Source of the DNA: Perilla frutescens
Taxonomy: Eukaryota > Streptophyta > Magnoliopsida > Lamiales > Lamiaceae
Assembly (NCBI GenBank): GCA_026008535.1
Contig: BRKX01000009.1
Span: 46,249,001-46,313,000 of the forward strand
Direction: 5' to 3'
DNA: 64,000 bases
The notes beneath the pieces are model-generated. The model was not told where the DNA came from and searched no databases. It saw only the letters and a program-made list of their open reading frames with translations. Position numbers and translations under genes: made by a program. Below, piece by piece: positions 45,991 to 55,601 of the stretch; position 1 is the stretch's first letter, and every line of letters begins with the position of its first letter.

Positions 45991-47220
45991 TTAATTTTCA
46001 AATTTAAGACATACATCACCCCTTCCAATTATTTCACATTGCTGACCATCAGCCAGAGCAACACTACCAGAATTTATAAGTTGCAAGTTTTGAAAAATGT
46101 GCTTGTGTGGAGTGACATGAAAGGTACAACCTGAATCTATAAGCCACTCAGATTCATACACATTATCAGACACAACATTTGTAAAGTTTATGAATTGAAA
46201 ATCAGAATGCACCATGTATAGTTCACCATTTTCATGATTCTCATTATGGTCAGGGTGATCAAAATACATGACATTATTGGCTTGATTGTTCCCAAACCCC
46301 CTGTCCCTTTTTGCTTGTTTACATCTGTTTGAGTAATGCCCAGGCTTCCCACAGTTCCAACAATTCTTTTTGGGTTTGAAATCAGTGTTTTGAGGGAAGT
46401 TTTGGTTTCTGGGAGGGTTAAACTCAGAGGAGATAGGGAAAGGGCTAGAGCTTTGAGCTTGGCTTTGATTTCTGGGGTGTTGGGAGTATATCTCACAAAG
46501 GTTGTGGGTTCTGGTGTTGCTGGGAAGGTTATGAGCTCGGTTGTATTCCCTCCTGTGCCTCTCAGCAACAATGTCACTTGGATTTTCAGGATTGGGTCTA
46601 AAGGGCTTGTGGTTGTTTCTGTTGACATATAGGATCTCATTTTGCAAGGGTTTGGACTGAAGCTTTTTCAACTCATTCTCTTTTGCCTTAAGCCCAGAAA
46701 CAATCATATCACATGTAACTTTAGACCCCCCATATTTTAAGGCTGATTTAACTTCTGAAAAAACTTCAGGAATAGCTCCAAGAAGGATATGAGGAGCATA
46801 TTTTTCAAGTGTATCATCCCCAGCAAGTTTTAAATTTTTCAGAAGTTTATTGAAATCATGCATGTTTGAATCAATGTCTTTAGAGGGATCCATTTGAAAA
46901 GTCATTATTTGGTTTTGCAAAGAATATGCAGACTCTTCAGAATTAGCCAGAAACAAAGCAGTCAAGGCATCCCACAGATATTTAGCACACCTATGATGAG
47001 AAACTTGCCTAACAACAGCACTGCTTAAGTTTAATAAAATTGTAGCTCTTGCACCAGCATTTAATTTAACAAGGGTTTTATCTACTTCATTTTCATCAAT
47101 TCTTTCAAATATAGCATCTTGCAGATTTTCTTTTGTTAAAATACACTCAACCCTAGTTTGCCAATCACCAAAATCATCCTTTCCATTGAAAGGAACAACA
47201 CTCAGATTGTTCATTTTCAC
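45991..47220 (-). CDS. Copia-2 gag and protease, open frame
   Basis: A 409-codon intact stretch from ATG 47220 (MKMNNLSVVPFNGKDDFGDW), a typical copia gag start. The gag domain covers residues 1-200, and an Asn/Pro-rich part follows. The zinc knuckle is CWNCGKPGHYSNRCKQ (CX2CX4HX4C), and the protease active site is WLIDSGCTFHVTPH near residue 364. A single TAA after KFEN ends the frame 4 codons ahead of the integrase frame. It would bind and package element RNA and cut the polyprotein. Confidence 0.92.
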   Translation of the reverse strand: MKMNNLSVVPFNGKDDFGDWQTRVECILTKENLQDAIFERIDENEVDKTLVKLNAGARATILLNLSSAVVRQVSHHRCAKYLWDALTALFLANSEESAYSLQNQIMTFQMDPSKDIDSNMHDFNKLLKNLKLAGDDTLEKYAPHILLGAIPEVFSEVKSALKYGGSKVTCDMIVSGLKAKENELKKLQSKPLQNEILYVNRNNHKPFRPNPENPSDIVAERHRREYNRAHNLPSNTRTHNLCEIYSQHPRNQSQAQSSSPFPISSEFNPPRNQNFPQNTDFKPKKNCWNCGKPGHYSNRCKQAKRDRGFGNNQANNVMYFDHPDHNENHENGELYMVHSDFQFINFTNVVSDNVYESEWLIDSGCTFHVTPHKHIFQNLQLINSGSVALADGQQCEIIGRGDVCLKFEN

Positions 47221-47916
47221 AGAATTTCACAGAGAACACAGAAATTCACCAAAGAACCAGATTCCACCACAAAAATATCAGGAAAAACACCAAATCACTT
47301 CAGAACAGGAGAAAACACTCCACAGGCCCAAAGAAGGGTGCACAAGGGGAATCTAGAGCTGAGGCTATCCCAGTTCTCAGCACAGATTGATCTGTGGATC
47401 AGGGGTTCACTCAGGTCAATCCCAAAACCCAACTAGGCCAAACAAACAGACTTAGAAACACTAAGTCTACCACAGCAACTCTGTAAACAGAGTTTTCAGA
47501 TTAGATTCCTTTCAGGAATCACAACAAATAGTAATAAGACACTACTAAGATTGCAGAGATCTTAGAGCAACAAATAGGCAGAAAATTAACACCAAATTAG
47601 CTATCGGGGCAACCCGCTTTGAGGAGACCCACAGGGGAATCCAGACGGTCCCGACCGTAAGCTAGATTTTGGGAAAGGCTTGGAATGCCAAGGGATAAAT
47701 AGAGATAAGAGCGGAAGCAAGAAATCACAGGATCAACAAATACCACACAGAGGAGATTAGGGTTTTAGGGTTAATACCAGAGCCGACTCTTCCAGATAGG
47801 GGAGGGGTCAGACTTACTATTTTTAGGAGCCCGATGGGGGCGAGAGAGGCATGGCCCTTACCGGCGGCGGGGTGTGTGAGATGGAAATAAGGAGAGTACC
47901 CCCGGCTAGACAAACT
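47221..47916 (-). other. Copia-2 leader
   Basis: Untranslated leader between primer site and gag. No supported ORF. Confidence 0.7.
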
Positions 47917-47930
47917 AGGCTCTGATACCA
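47917..47930 (-). other. Primer binding site of Copia-2
   Basis: Minus strand TGGTATCAGAGCC, complementary to the 3' end of initiator tRNA-Met, one base after the LTR. Confidence 0.92.
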
Positions 47931-47931
47931 C

Positions 47932-48778
47932 TGTTGTGGTATCGCCTAGCCAGGGTTACACTTCTTGTTTTTCTTACTCTAGCGGCCTCACACACTTGCT
48001 ACTCAAGTACCTAAGGCCCAAAAAATAAAGAAGAAAGGCTATACAACTATTACAGAAGATTTACAGAGGAATAGTAGCAACGGAGCTTCGCAGCTGGGGC
48101 TTCAACTTGTTCTTTGCCTTGGACAGTGCCTCAGAGGAGTAGATCAGGTGGATCTACAGATTTTCTTCACAGGCTAGGGGCGATGGGGCTTCTGTGCTGC
48201 AAGTACAGAAAATAGAACAAGTTAGATCTAGAGATATTGCAAATACCAGAGCAGAGAATAGAACCGCCAGAGATAGTATGAATCAAAGAATCAATCGGTG
48301 GGAAAAGTGTGACATAGGCACGGTTTGGCTCAGATTTTCCCATGAACGGTGGCGCTAGCAACTCCGGCGACAGGAGACACCCAGACCAGGGGCAAGGGAA
48401 AGAGGAAGCGGCGGCTAGGGTTTGAAGGAGGCGGGTGACGCTCAGTCTTTCTCTTTCAACCAAAGCTCCTCCCAACACTCATATGCCAAACAGGAATCAC
48501 AACACAAGATTCCGGTAAGAGAAACCGTGGGAGCGAGCTGAGAAAATCCAGAAAGAGAGAGAGAGTATGCTAGATAGATCTGTGAGGTGAGTAATGATGG
48601 AAGAGGCGGATCCATCGCAGGTTATAGAGGCTTGTAGAGCATCGAGAAACAGCAGCAATTAAGATGCTTAGTTATTAGAGAGATGGACCGTCGGGTAGGG
48701 TTAGGGGTTTAGGGCTTGGGCCGGGTAGGATATTTATTAGGGACTAGGCCGAGAAATACAATTGGGCCAACACCAACA
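47932..48778 (-). repeat. 5' LTR of Copia-2
   Basis: 847 bp, TGTTGTGGTA to ACACCAACA, partner of 41746-42592. Confidence 0.95.
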
Positions 48779-48783
48779 CTTAG

Positions 48784-49904
48784 AAATCCAGATTTGCACA
48801 ACTTTTGGCTTATCAGCAAGTAAAGAACTTTCAGACTTTGAACGTCTGATCAGTTTCATTTTCTTTTCAACTCTTCTCCTTTAAGTTGAATTAGTTGACT
48901 TGTAATCGTGACGGGAGTTAGTAGGATAAAATACTTCAATCATAACTCTCTAGTTTTGAGCTTGCTTAGCTCTTCCATAAGGTCAATTCTTCGTGTATCT
49001 CCAATTAATCCCTTTTGGATTAATTCTTGGTTCATCTCTCGAATCCAAGAACTCATCATACTAGCTCACAAAGGTGCTTCTCTGAGTCATTCTCTGAGGA
49101 TTCTGATACCTTTGTTGCTGATTGTACCTTGATGGTTGATGAGACTGAGGTCCAAACTGAGTGTTTCTTCTTACTTCATTTGGCCTGTCAGTTCTGTTCA
49201 CTGGTGGCCTATCTTGTGCTTGAGACCTTGGTGACTTGGATTGAACTGATGGTCTTTGATGAGCTGGAGGTCTTGATTGGGCTGATCACCTTTGCTAATA
49301 GGCGAGCTGCCTAAACTGAACTGATGACTTTTGATGAGTTGCCCGTTGATGATAAACTGTTGGCTTGGACTTAAAAGAGCCTTTTAGTTAAACTGGTGTT
49401 TTCAGTTGAGAGGATTGGCTGAACCGCTTCGGTTGAGCTTGAGGGATTTTGGATGTTCCCTTACTTTGGATCGTCTCAACTGACTGGGTTGATACAGGTC
49501 TGATGAAACTAGATAGAGTTCTTTTTTCACTGGTTTGAGTAACTGTCTTTCCTTATTCAACGGCAGTGAACCTGTTGTATCCTAACCCTGGACTTCTAGT
49601 TCCTACTCTTTGATGACTTAAAATTTCATCAAGAGTTTGAGATCCCTTTTTGAACTTTAGAGTTACCTCCTCCTTTTCTTGGATCTCTTGCTTGAGTTTC
49701 AGGTTTTCAGTTTCTAGATCAACAGTTCTAGATTTTAACTATTCAAATTCTATTAACTGAGCTTCAAGATAATTCAATCTTTCATAGTCAATGCTCAGTT
49801 CTTTTACTTTACTCGTTAGTTCATCATTCTCATCTTTTAGTTCTATATGCATGCAAGATATGAAAGCTAACTAATCTTCTAGCATTCTCAGTTGTTCATT
49901 CAGT
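48784..49904 (-). pseudogene. Outer copia gag-pol linker (broken)
   Basis: Minus-strand frame after the zinc knuckle. A coiled-coil-like part (49640-49890) has ELKDENDELTSKVKEL and VDLETENLKLKQEIQEKEE. A Ser/Gln/Pro-rich part with repeated SVQS and QRP words follows (49080-49500). At least eight stops. Such a long linker between gag and protease is seen in SIRE-type elements. Confidence 0.6.
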
Positions 49905-51197
49905 TCATTGCTGAGATAGATGCTTCATGAATATGATAAAAAAGGTTAAGGAATCAGAAGTGCTAACCTCTTCATCATTGTTAGCCATGAGGCAAAACAG
50001 TGTCTTATCATCAGAAAGGTAGCCATCTGAGTCGATTCTGGATGGATAGTTTGAGTCATCTAGTATGGCATTCTTGGAGTTGGCCAGCATAGCTTTTCTC
50101 TTGAAAAAGCTTCTTCTTACTTTGGCCTTCTTGTCATCAGGGAGTTCGGGGCATTCGTATCGATAGTGCCCTTGTTTGTGACAGTGAAAACATTCACCCA
50201 AGCTTCTGTTGTTTTTCTTTATTTTTTCAGCTGCTCTTTCAGCTGGTTGATGACTTCTTTCAGCTCTCAGCGCTTCATCAGTTTGAGGTTGACCTGATGG
50301 TTGATCTCTGATCTTTTTGAGCTTTTCTAACAGCTTTGTAACTGACTGAATTTGCTCGCTGATATCTTCAGTCAGGTCTTCCTTCTTTTCAACTGTTTTT
50401 CGCCTTCGGTCAGTTACTGACCCTCATTGGTTTTCTCTGACTGATGTGCTCCCTGGTCGGTAGCTGAATCTTTCTCAAGGTTTTCTAAACCGATTCATTT
50501 CTCTATAGAAAGTCGTAGCTTGAACTGATGATGATGTTGATGCTTCTCTTTTTCGGTTTAGGCTATACTCATGAGCTTTAAGAGAGCCAAATAATTCTCT
50601 AGGAGTGATGCTATTAAGATTTCTTGATTCTTTTGTAGCTATCACTTTCATACCCCACTCCTCTGTAAGATTATCCAAGATTGTGGAGTTCATCTCGCAG
50701 TTGGGATAATTTCTTCCCAGGTTGTTCATCTCACTGATGATGTCTGGAAATCTTGTTTCAAGACTTGAGATGGTTTCTTCTGGCTTCATCTTGAAGGACT
50801 CATATCTGTCAACCGCTAGTTGGAGCTTGTTTCTTGTGATGGCTTCGGGCTCCTTGCATAGATCTGCTAGCAAGTCTCATATCTCCTTGGCAGTTTGGCA
50901 GTTCTTTGTATCCTTCATTCGATCCTCATCTAGAGTTTGGAATAGTGCATCTTGGGCTACAAACTCTAGGTTCTTCAACTTTTTCTCTTCACTTGTGAGA
51001 AGATGTGTTGGCTTTGGGATCCTTGCTGATTGATTAACATCAATTATGTGGGCTTCATTGTCCATCATGATAGTGATTGGACCATCTTCTATTACCTCCC
51101 ATATATTCTCATGTATTGAGCAGAGATGAGCCTTCATTCTTCTACTCCAATTATCGTAGTTCTAAATTAAAAAGATAGGTAGCTTATGGTTTCCCAT
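49905..51197 (-). pseudogene. Outer copia gag (broken)
   Basis: Starts at ATG 51197 (MGNHKLPIFLI, stop, then NYDNWSRRMKAHLCS). The gag domain (UBN2-like) continues through two more stops. The zinc knuckle CFHCHKQGHYRYECPELP lies near 50160-50200, followed by a Lys/Arg-rich stretch. It would form particles with element RNA. Confidence 0.85.
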
Positions 51198-51265
51198 AGC
51201 TAGCAGATTAGCACAGATAAGTAGATTTGATTCAGTTGATCTGCAGAAATGATTGATCCTTAGAA

Positions 51266-51283
51266 TCAACCACTCTGATACCA
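51266..51283 (-). other. Primer binding site of the outer copia element
   Basis: Minus strand TGGTATCAGAGTGGTTGA, two bases after the 5' LTR. Initiator tRNA-Met type; it fixes the element's orientation. Confidence 0.92.
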
Positions 51284-51285
51284 CT

Positions 51286-54134
51286 TGTTGGTCCCGGAGC
51301 AAGTCTGAATCAGTTTAGAGGGGAGTGAATAAAATGATCCCAAATCTTAAAAACAGTGCGGAATATATTGGGCCCTTGACTCGTGACAATGACTAATCAG
51401 TGCACTTGATCAGTTGAGATAGGTAGTTGATTCGAGGTGCAGTTTGGGTACTGGAGGTGTGCAGTTAACACATATAACTGAAAACAATAAATTGAGCACA
51501 CACAGGCAGTTTATAGAGGTTCAAAGCTTAAACTTCTACGTCCTCTCTTCCTTACTGAAAAGGGCAATCCACTATGTAAAGGTAAAATTTCTTTATTATA
51601 GTTACATAGTGAAGACAATGTGTTGAACCTGGCTGACGGAAACTTTACGAGTCATGGTCTCCTTTTCAACTGGTGCTGTCCCGGAAACGGCAGTCCAACG
51701 AATGCGATCTTCTCAACCGGTAGGTCGACAGCTCACACTTACGATCTCCAAATGCTCGCTGGAGAGATAAGGTGCTATTGCCTGTCTTTTCAAGATTTTA
51801 GATCTCTTTCGATCTTCAAGAATGCAGTCTTGAAACTATTATCAACTGATGTGCTCCTTGAACTTGAGCTTGGTAGTTGATCGGTGTAATTCTGAACTAA
51901 GAGACTGGCTCTGGCTAGATTTCTTCAATAGCTAGCTTGATGAGCAGTTTGCTTCCTCTTCTCAGTTGGGACTTTTGCTTTAGACGACTTGAGCTTGAGC
52001 TTCAGAAATTATCTTTCAAGAGTTTTGTAGAAATCTATTCGCCTAAAGTTTTCTTGCCAAAAGTCTTGTTGGTTTTCCAAAAGTCTTTTCACAAGTTGTA
52101 TTACTCATCCTTTATAGGAGAGTGTATTGTTATCCGAATTTGACTCCACACGCGAGACTACTTTGATCCAAACTCCCGCAATAGGATGGGGTCGATTGTA
52201 GGGCGGTGAGCTAATTCGGATCGTGTCTCTCGAGGAAAGCTTTATGTGGGCGATTATCTTTCTATGCCATAATTGTTGTCAAGAACAATAAAATAAAATA
52301 CATCCTAAACATTCTAAATAAGGAAAAGGAAGGTTAAACTAATCTACCTAATTAAAACAAATAACATTAACTAATTACACCACCAAACATAAAGATAGAT
52401 GATAGAATTATGAGAAGAGCATTAGGGTGTGATTCTCTCAATGGCTTATCTCTATGCTTAGTTCAAGTTGGTAATGCTAAAATTACACATTCAATAGACC
52501 CTCTCAAAAGGCTTAATGTCAATTACTGTCACCGTCTATCAATTAAGCCCCTTTTAGCTATATTAAATGAGCAGGATTAATATATTATCTGACACGTACA
52601 ATAGACCCTCTTAAAAGGCTTAACTTCAATTACTGTCACCGTCTATCCGTTAAACTTCTTTTAGCTATATCATACGAGCAAGACGTTGAAGAAACTAATT
52701 TCGGGATTTTGAATCACATTCAAGTTTCCTCTAAATCCTAGCAATGTTGAAGTGGTGATCAAGCACCCAACATAAACAATCACAATTCCATCAACAACAA
52801 CCAACAATAACAAGCATAGATCAAAACCAAATCGATTATCCATCCCCTAATATAGAAATTCGCCCAACACCATACTCAAAAGAACATAAACATCATAAAA
52901 GTCATTTATTCAACAACCAAAAGATAAAATCCATACAACTTATACAATATTGTTTGTTGTCTCGAGAGTTTTGGGACAAATCCCCACAAATGGGCTAAAG
53001 CTAAAAGGAAAGGAAATACCAAATCGGAGCCTCCTCGTCCAAGCTTAGCTTCTGCGGATGGCTTGAAGTTGGATCCCTCTTCTCGGGCCATCATCAAAGC
53101 AGAGTCCCTCCACCAAGCTTAGCTTCCGCGGATGGCTTGATGTCGGGCTCCTCTTCTCGGGCCTTCCTCCTTGAGCTCTAGTCCTCTTATCTCTTCTCTT
53201 CCTCCTTTCTCCTTCTTTGGCTCGGTGGTGGTGGTGAAGAAGAAAATTGGTGAAGGTGAAGGTGAAGGTAAAAAAAATGAGATATGGATGTGTGAAAAGT
53301 GGTAGATGATAAGTTTTTTTAGTGATAGAGGAGGAGTCCCCTTTATTGATTTGAGAGAGAGAGAGAGAGATGATGGGATGTTGATGGTAAGAGAGGAATT
53401 AATGAGAAGGATTCGAGGAGATTTTTGGGGAGATTTGGGAACAAAATCTACAGGCTAGGAATTAGACTATAATTTTTCTCTACAATTTGAGGCCAAAGAA
53501 GTCTTCCCCAACGATTAACTAGCTCCAGCTGTGAATTGAAGAGTACAGTCGAGTGGGATTGCATTGAAATCGGGAGGAAAATCTGAGTCGGTCGAGGTGC
53601 AGAGCACCCCGCGCGCTGGCGGTGCAAGAAAGGGGAGCCGCGGGACAGGGAGTGCGCGGCAGTGGCTAGGCAGCTTGAGAGGAGGGCGCCGCGGGGCAGT
53701 TGTGCACGGCGGCGCCAAAGCCCTCTCGGCCTTTTGGTAGCCCGCCGGCGCAGATTGAAGTGCTTCAAATGGCATGGGTACCATTTTGACCCTGATGGTC
53801 AGTTGGTACTTTGATCTTGTCAGTTTCATTTTCTGACAGCCTGGACCTTCAGTTTCAGCATCTGCATTTTGCTATTCTCAGCTTCTTGGCTAGATTTGGA
53901 TTTTTCTCTTTCTTTCTTTTTATTTTCTTTCTTATTCTTTTTTTTAAATATTCTTTTTTTTTTCTTTTCTTTTCAGATTGATTATTCTTAGGCTTTGACA
54001 GCTCAATCTTTTGTTTGATCAATCTTGATTTTTTGCTTGATTTTCTTTCAGTTTTTTAAAGTGTTTTGACATGTTTTAACATTTAATCAAAACCTCAACA
54101 GGGATTAGGTAACTCTTGATAGTTTTTCCTAACA
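51286..54134 (-). repeat. 5' LTR of the outer copia element, with a 1.6-kb replacement
   Basis: 2849 bp from TGTTGGTCCC to CCTAACA. It matches the left LTR up to 52124 and again from 53750; the middle 52125-53749 is foreign. Confidence 0.9.
52125..53749 (-). mobile_element. Foreign segment in the outer copia LTR, probable LTR fragment
   Basis: It replaces the 484 bp found in the sister LTR at 14432-14915. It starts near TGTTATCCGAATTTG (52128) and has a repeated phrase AATAGACCCTCT.AAAAGGCTTAA (about 52494 and 52602), a second pair around CCAAGCTTAGCTTC.GCGGATGGCTTGA (53038 and 53113), and a GC-rich end (53590-53749). There is no ORF. The GC-rich part plus the ACA terminus on the minus strand suggest a gypsy LTR piece, but I cannot classify it. 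Confidence 0.5.
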
Positions 54135-55434
54135 GTTCTTCTTCAAGTTCATCTGGTGATGAAATATTATTATCTAGAAGAATAATTGATTCTTCAACAA
54201 GCACAAAGAAATAATACTTCGGTTGTTGAATTTCAGAGGTGACAAAACATTCAACCTACTCATGGAGGATTGATTCTAGGACCTAGAACAATTCATCGTG
54301 ATCGTGAAGCCGCATCTGCAAAACTTTTCAACGACTACATTTCAGACAATCCAATGTATAATGGAGAACACTTTCATCATCACTATCGGATGTCTCGAAA
54401 TTTATTATTGCGGATCGTTGATATTGTAAAAAATCATGATCGTTATTTTATGCAACAAAGGGATGCCGCTCGGAAATGAGGTTTGTTTACTCTCCAAAAC
54501 ATTATACCTGCATTTCGCATACTAGCATATGCTGCTCCAGCAGATGCAATGGGTGAGTACATCAAAATTGGAGAGTCTACATCATTTGAATGTCTTAATC
54601 GATTATGTCGTGTTGTTTGAAAGATATTTTCATAATGATATCTAAGATCACCGATTGCTAATGATATGATGTTGCCAGACAACTTTATATTGGTAAGCAT
54701 CATAGATTCCCATGAATGTTAGGAAGTTTCAATTGCATGCACTGACGGTGGAAATATTATCCTACAGCTTATGCAGGATAATATTTTGGCCGAAGTGGAG
54801 CTCCAACAATTATTTTTGAAGCCGTAACTGATTATGATCTTTGGATATGTCATGCCTATTTTGGGATTCCATGACCTAACAATGATATTAATTTGTTGCA
54901 TATGTCTCCTCTATTCTCCGAACTGGGTAGAGGATTTGCTCTTCCTGCACATTATGTCATTTATGGAAAAGAATATAATAAGAGCTACTATCTAACTTAT
55001 GACATCTACCCAAATGGGCAACTTTTGTGTAGTCTATTCAAACACCAAGTGGTCCTAAAAAATCATATTTTGCAAAGAAATAAGACTCGTATAGAAAGAA
55101 TGTCGAACGTTTATTTGGCGTTCTCCAAAGTCATTTTAAAATTATAACAAATCCAACACGTTCGTGGAGCAAAAGTGATTAGTACCACATTATGATTGCA
55201 TGCATAATAATGCACACTATGATAATCGAGGATGAAAGAGATGTTGATGCATCAATTGAAGAAGCAATGGACGTGCCACCTTCAAATGTTGAATTTGTTG
55301 TCGATGAAGATGCTCAATCTCAAAATTTTCGTGCCCGATTTAGAAAAATTCAACATGCAAAAGCACATTTCTCGCTTCGAAATGCATTAATTGATCATTT
55401 GTGTGAGGAATATTCTAATTTAAAGAATTAAAAT
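54135..55434 (+). pseudogene. PIF/Harbinger (HARBI1-like) DDE transposase, 3' main part
   Basis: This is the rest of the gene whose first six codons are at 13572. The N-terminal part is recognisable: GPRTIHRDREAASAKLFND, HFHHHYRMSRNLLLRI and YFMQQRDAARK (54270-54479). A frame with stops then covers the DDE core, with GAPTIIFEAVTDYDLWICH, NNDIN and PLFSELGRGFALPAHYVIYG (54720-55140). The C-terminal part (55192-55434) ends AHFSLRNALIDHLCEEY. At least six stops and one or more frameshifts. The first catalytic Asp context (usually IDCMHW) reads FNCMH, so Asp is replaced by Asn. It is not functional. Confidence 0.85.
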
Positions 55435-55601
55435 ATAATATTATGTAACTTTATGTTTGTTTTATAATATTTTAATTAATTGTATTTTTTATTTTTATAT
55501 TAATTCTAATATAATTGTTTCTAAAAATGTTTTAATAATTATTATGAAATGTTCAATTTAAGTATAGATATCTATTAAATGAAATCTATATATTATTATA
55601 T
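55435..55601. other. Harbinger 3' flank up to the solo LTR
   Basis: AT-rich, no ORF. Confidence 0.6.

Larger units (their letters stand above)
41746..48778 (-). mobile_element. Copia-2: complete Ty1-copia element with target duplication
   Basis: A 7.0-kb element with two 847-bp LTRs of equal length, about 96% identical by eye, and identical flanks CTTAG (41741-41745 and 48779-48783). Minus strand: LTR, initiator-Met primer site, gag-protease, integrase, RT, RNase H, LTR. About seven stops interrupt pol. It sits in the outer copia region between gag and the protease motif. Confidence 0.95.
13590..54134 (-). mobile_element. Outer SIRE/Maximus-like Ty1-copia element, carrying the nest
   Basis: The element is bounded by LTRs 13590-15293 and 51286-54134 and flanked by identical 5-bp duplications GTTCT (13585-13589 and 54135-54139). 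In minus-strand order it has LTR, initiator-Met primer binding site, gag with a zinc knuckle, a long linker, protease and GAG-pre-integrase, integrase, RT, env-like ORF, polypurine tract and LTR. Only about 13 kb is its own sequence; the rest is three nested retrotransposons. RNase H is missing. The extra ORF between pol and the 3' LTR is typical of the SIRE/Maximus lineage. All coding parts have stops. Confidence 0.93.

Noticed and set aside
53448..53829. GC-rich ORFs as a host gene or CpG-island promoter
   Set aside because: The block lies inside the foreign segment of a retrotransposon LTR, and the Arg/Pro/Ser-rich frames look like translated GC-rich repeat.
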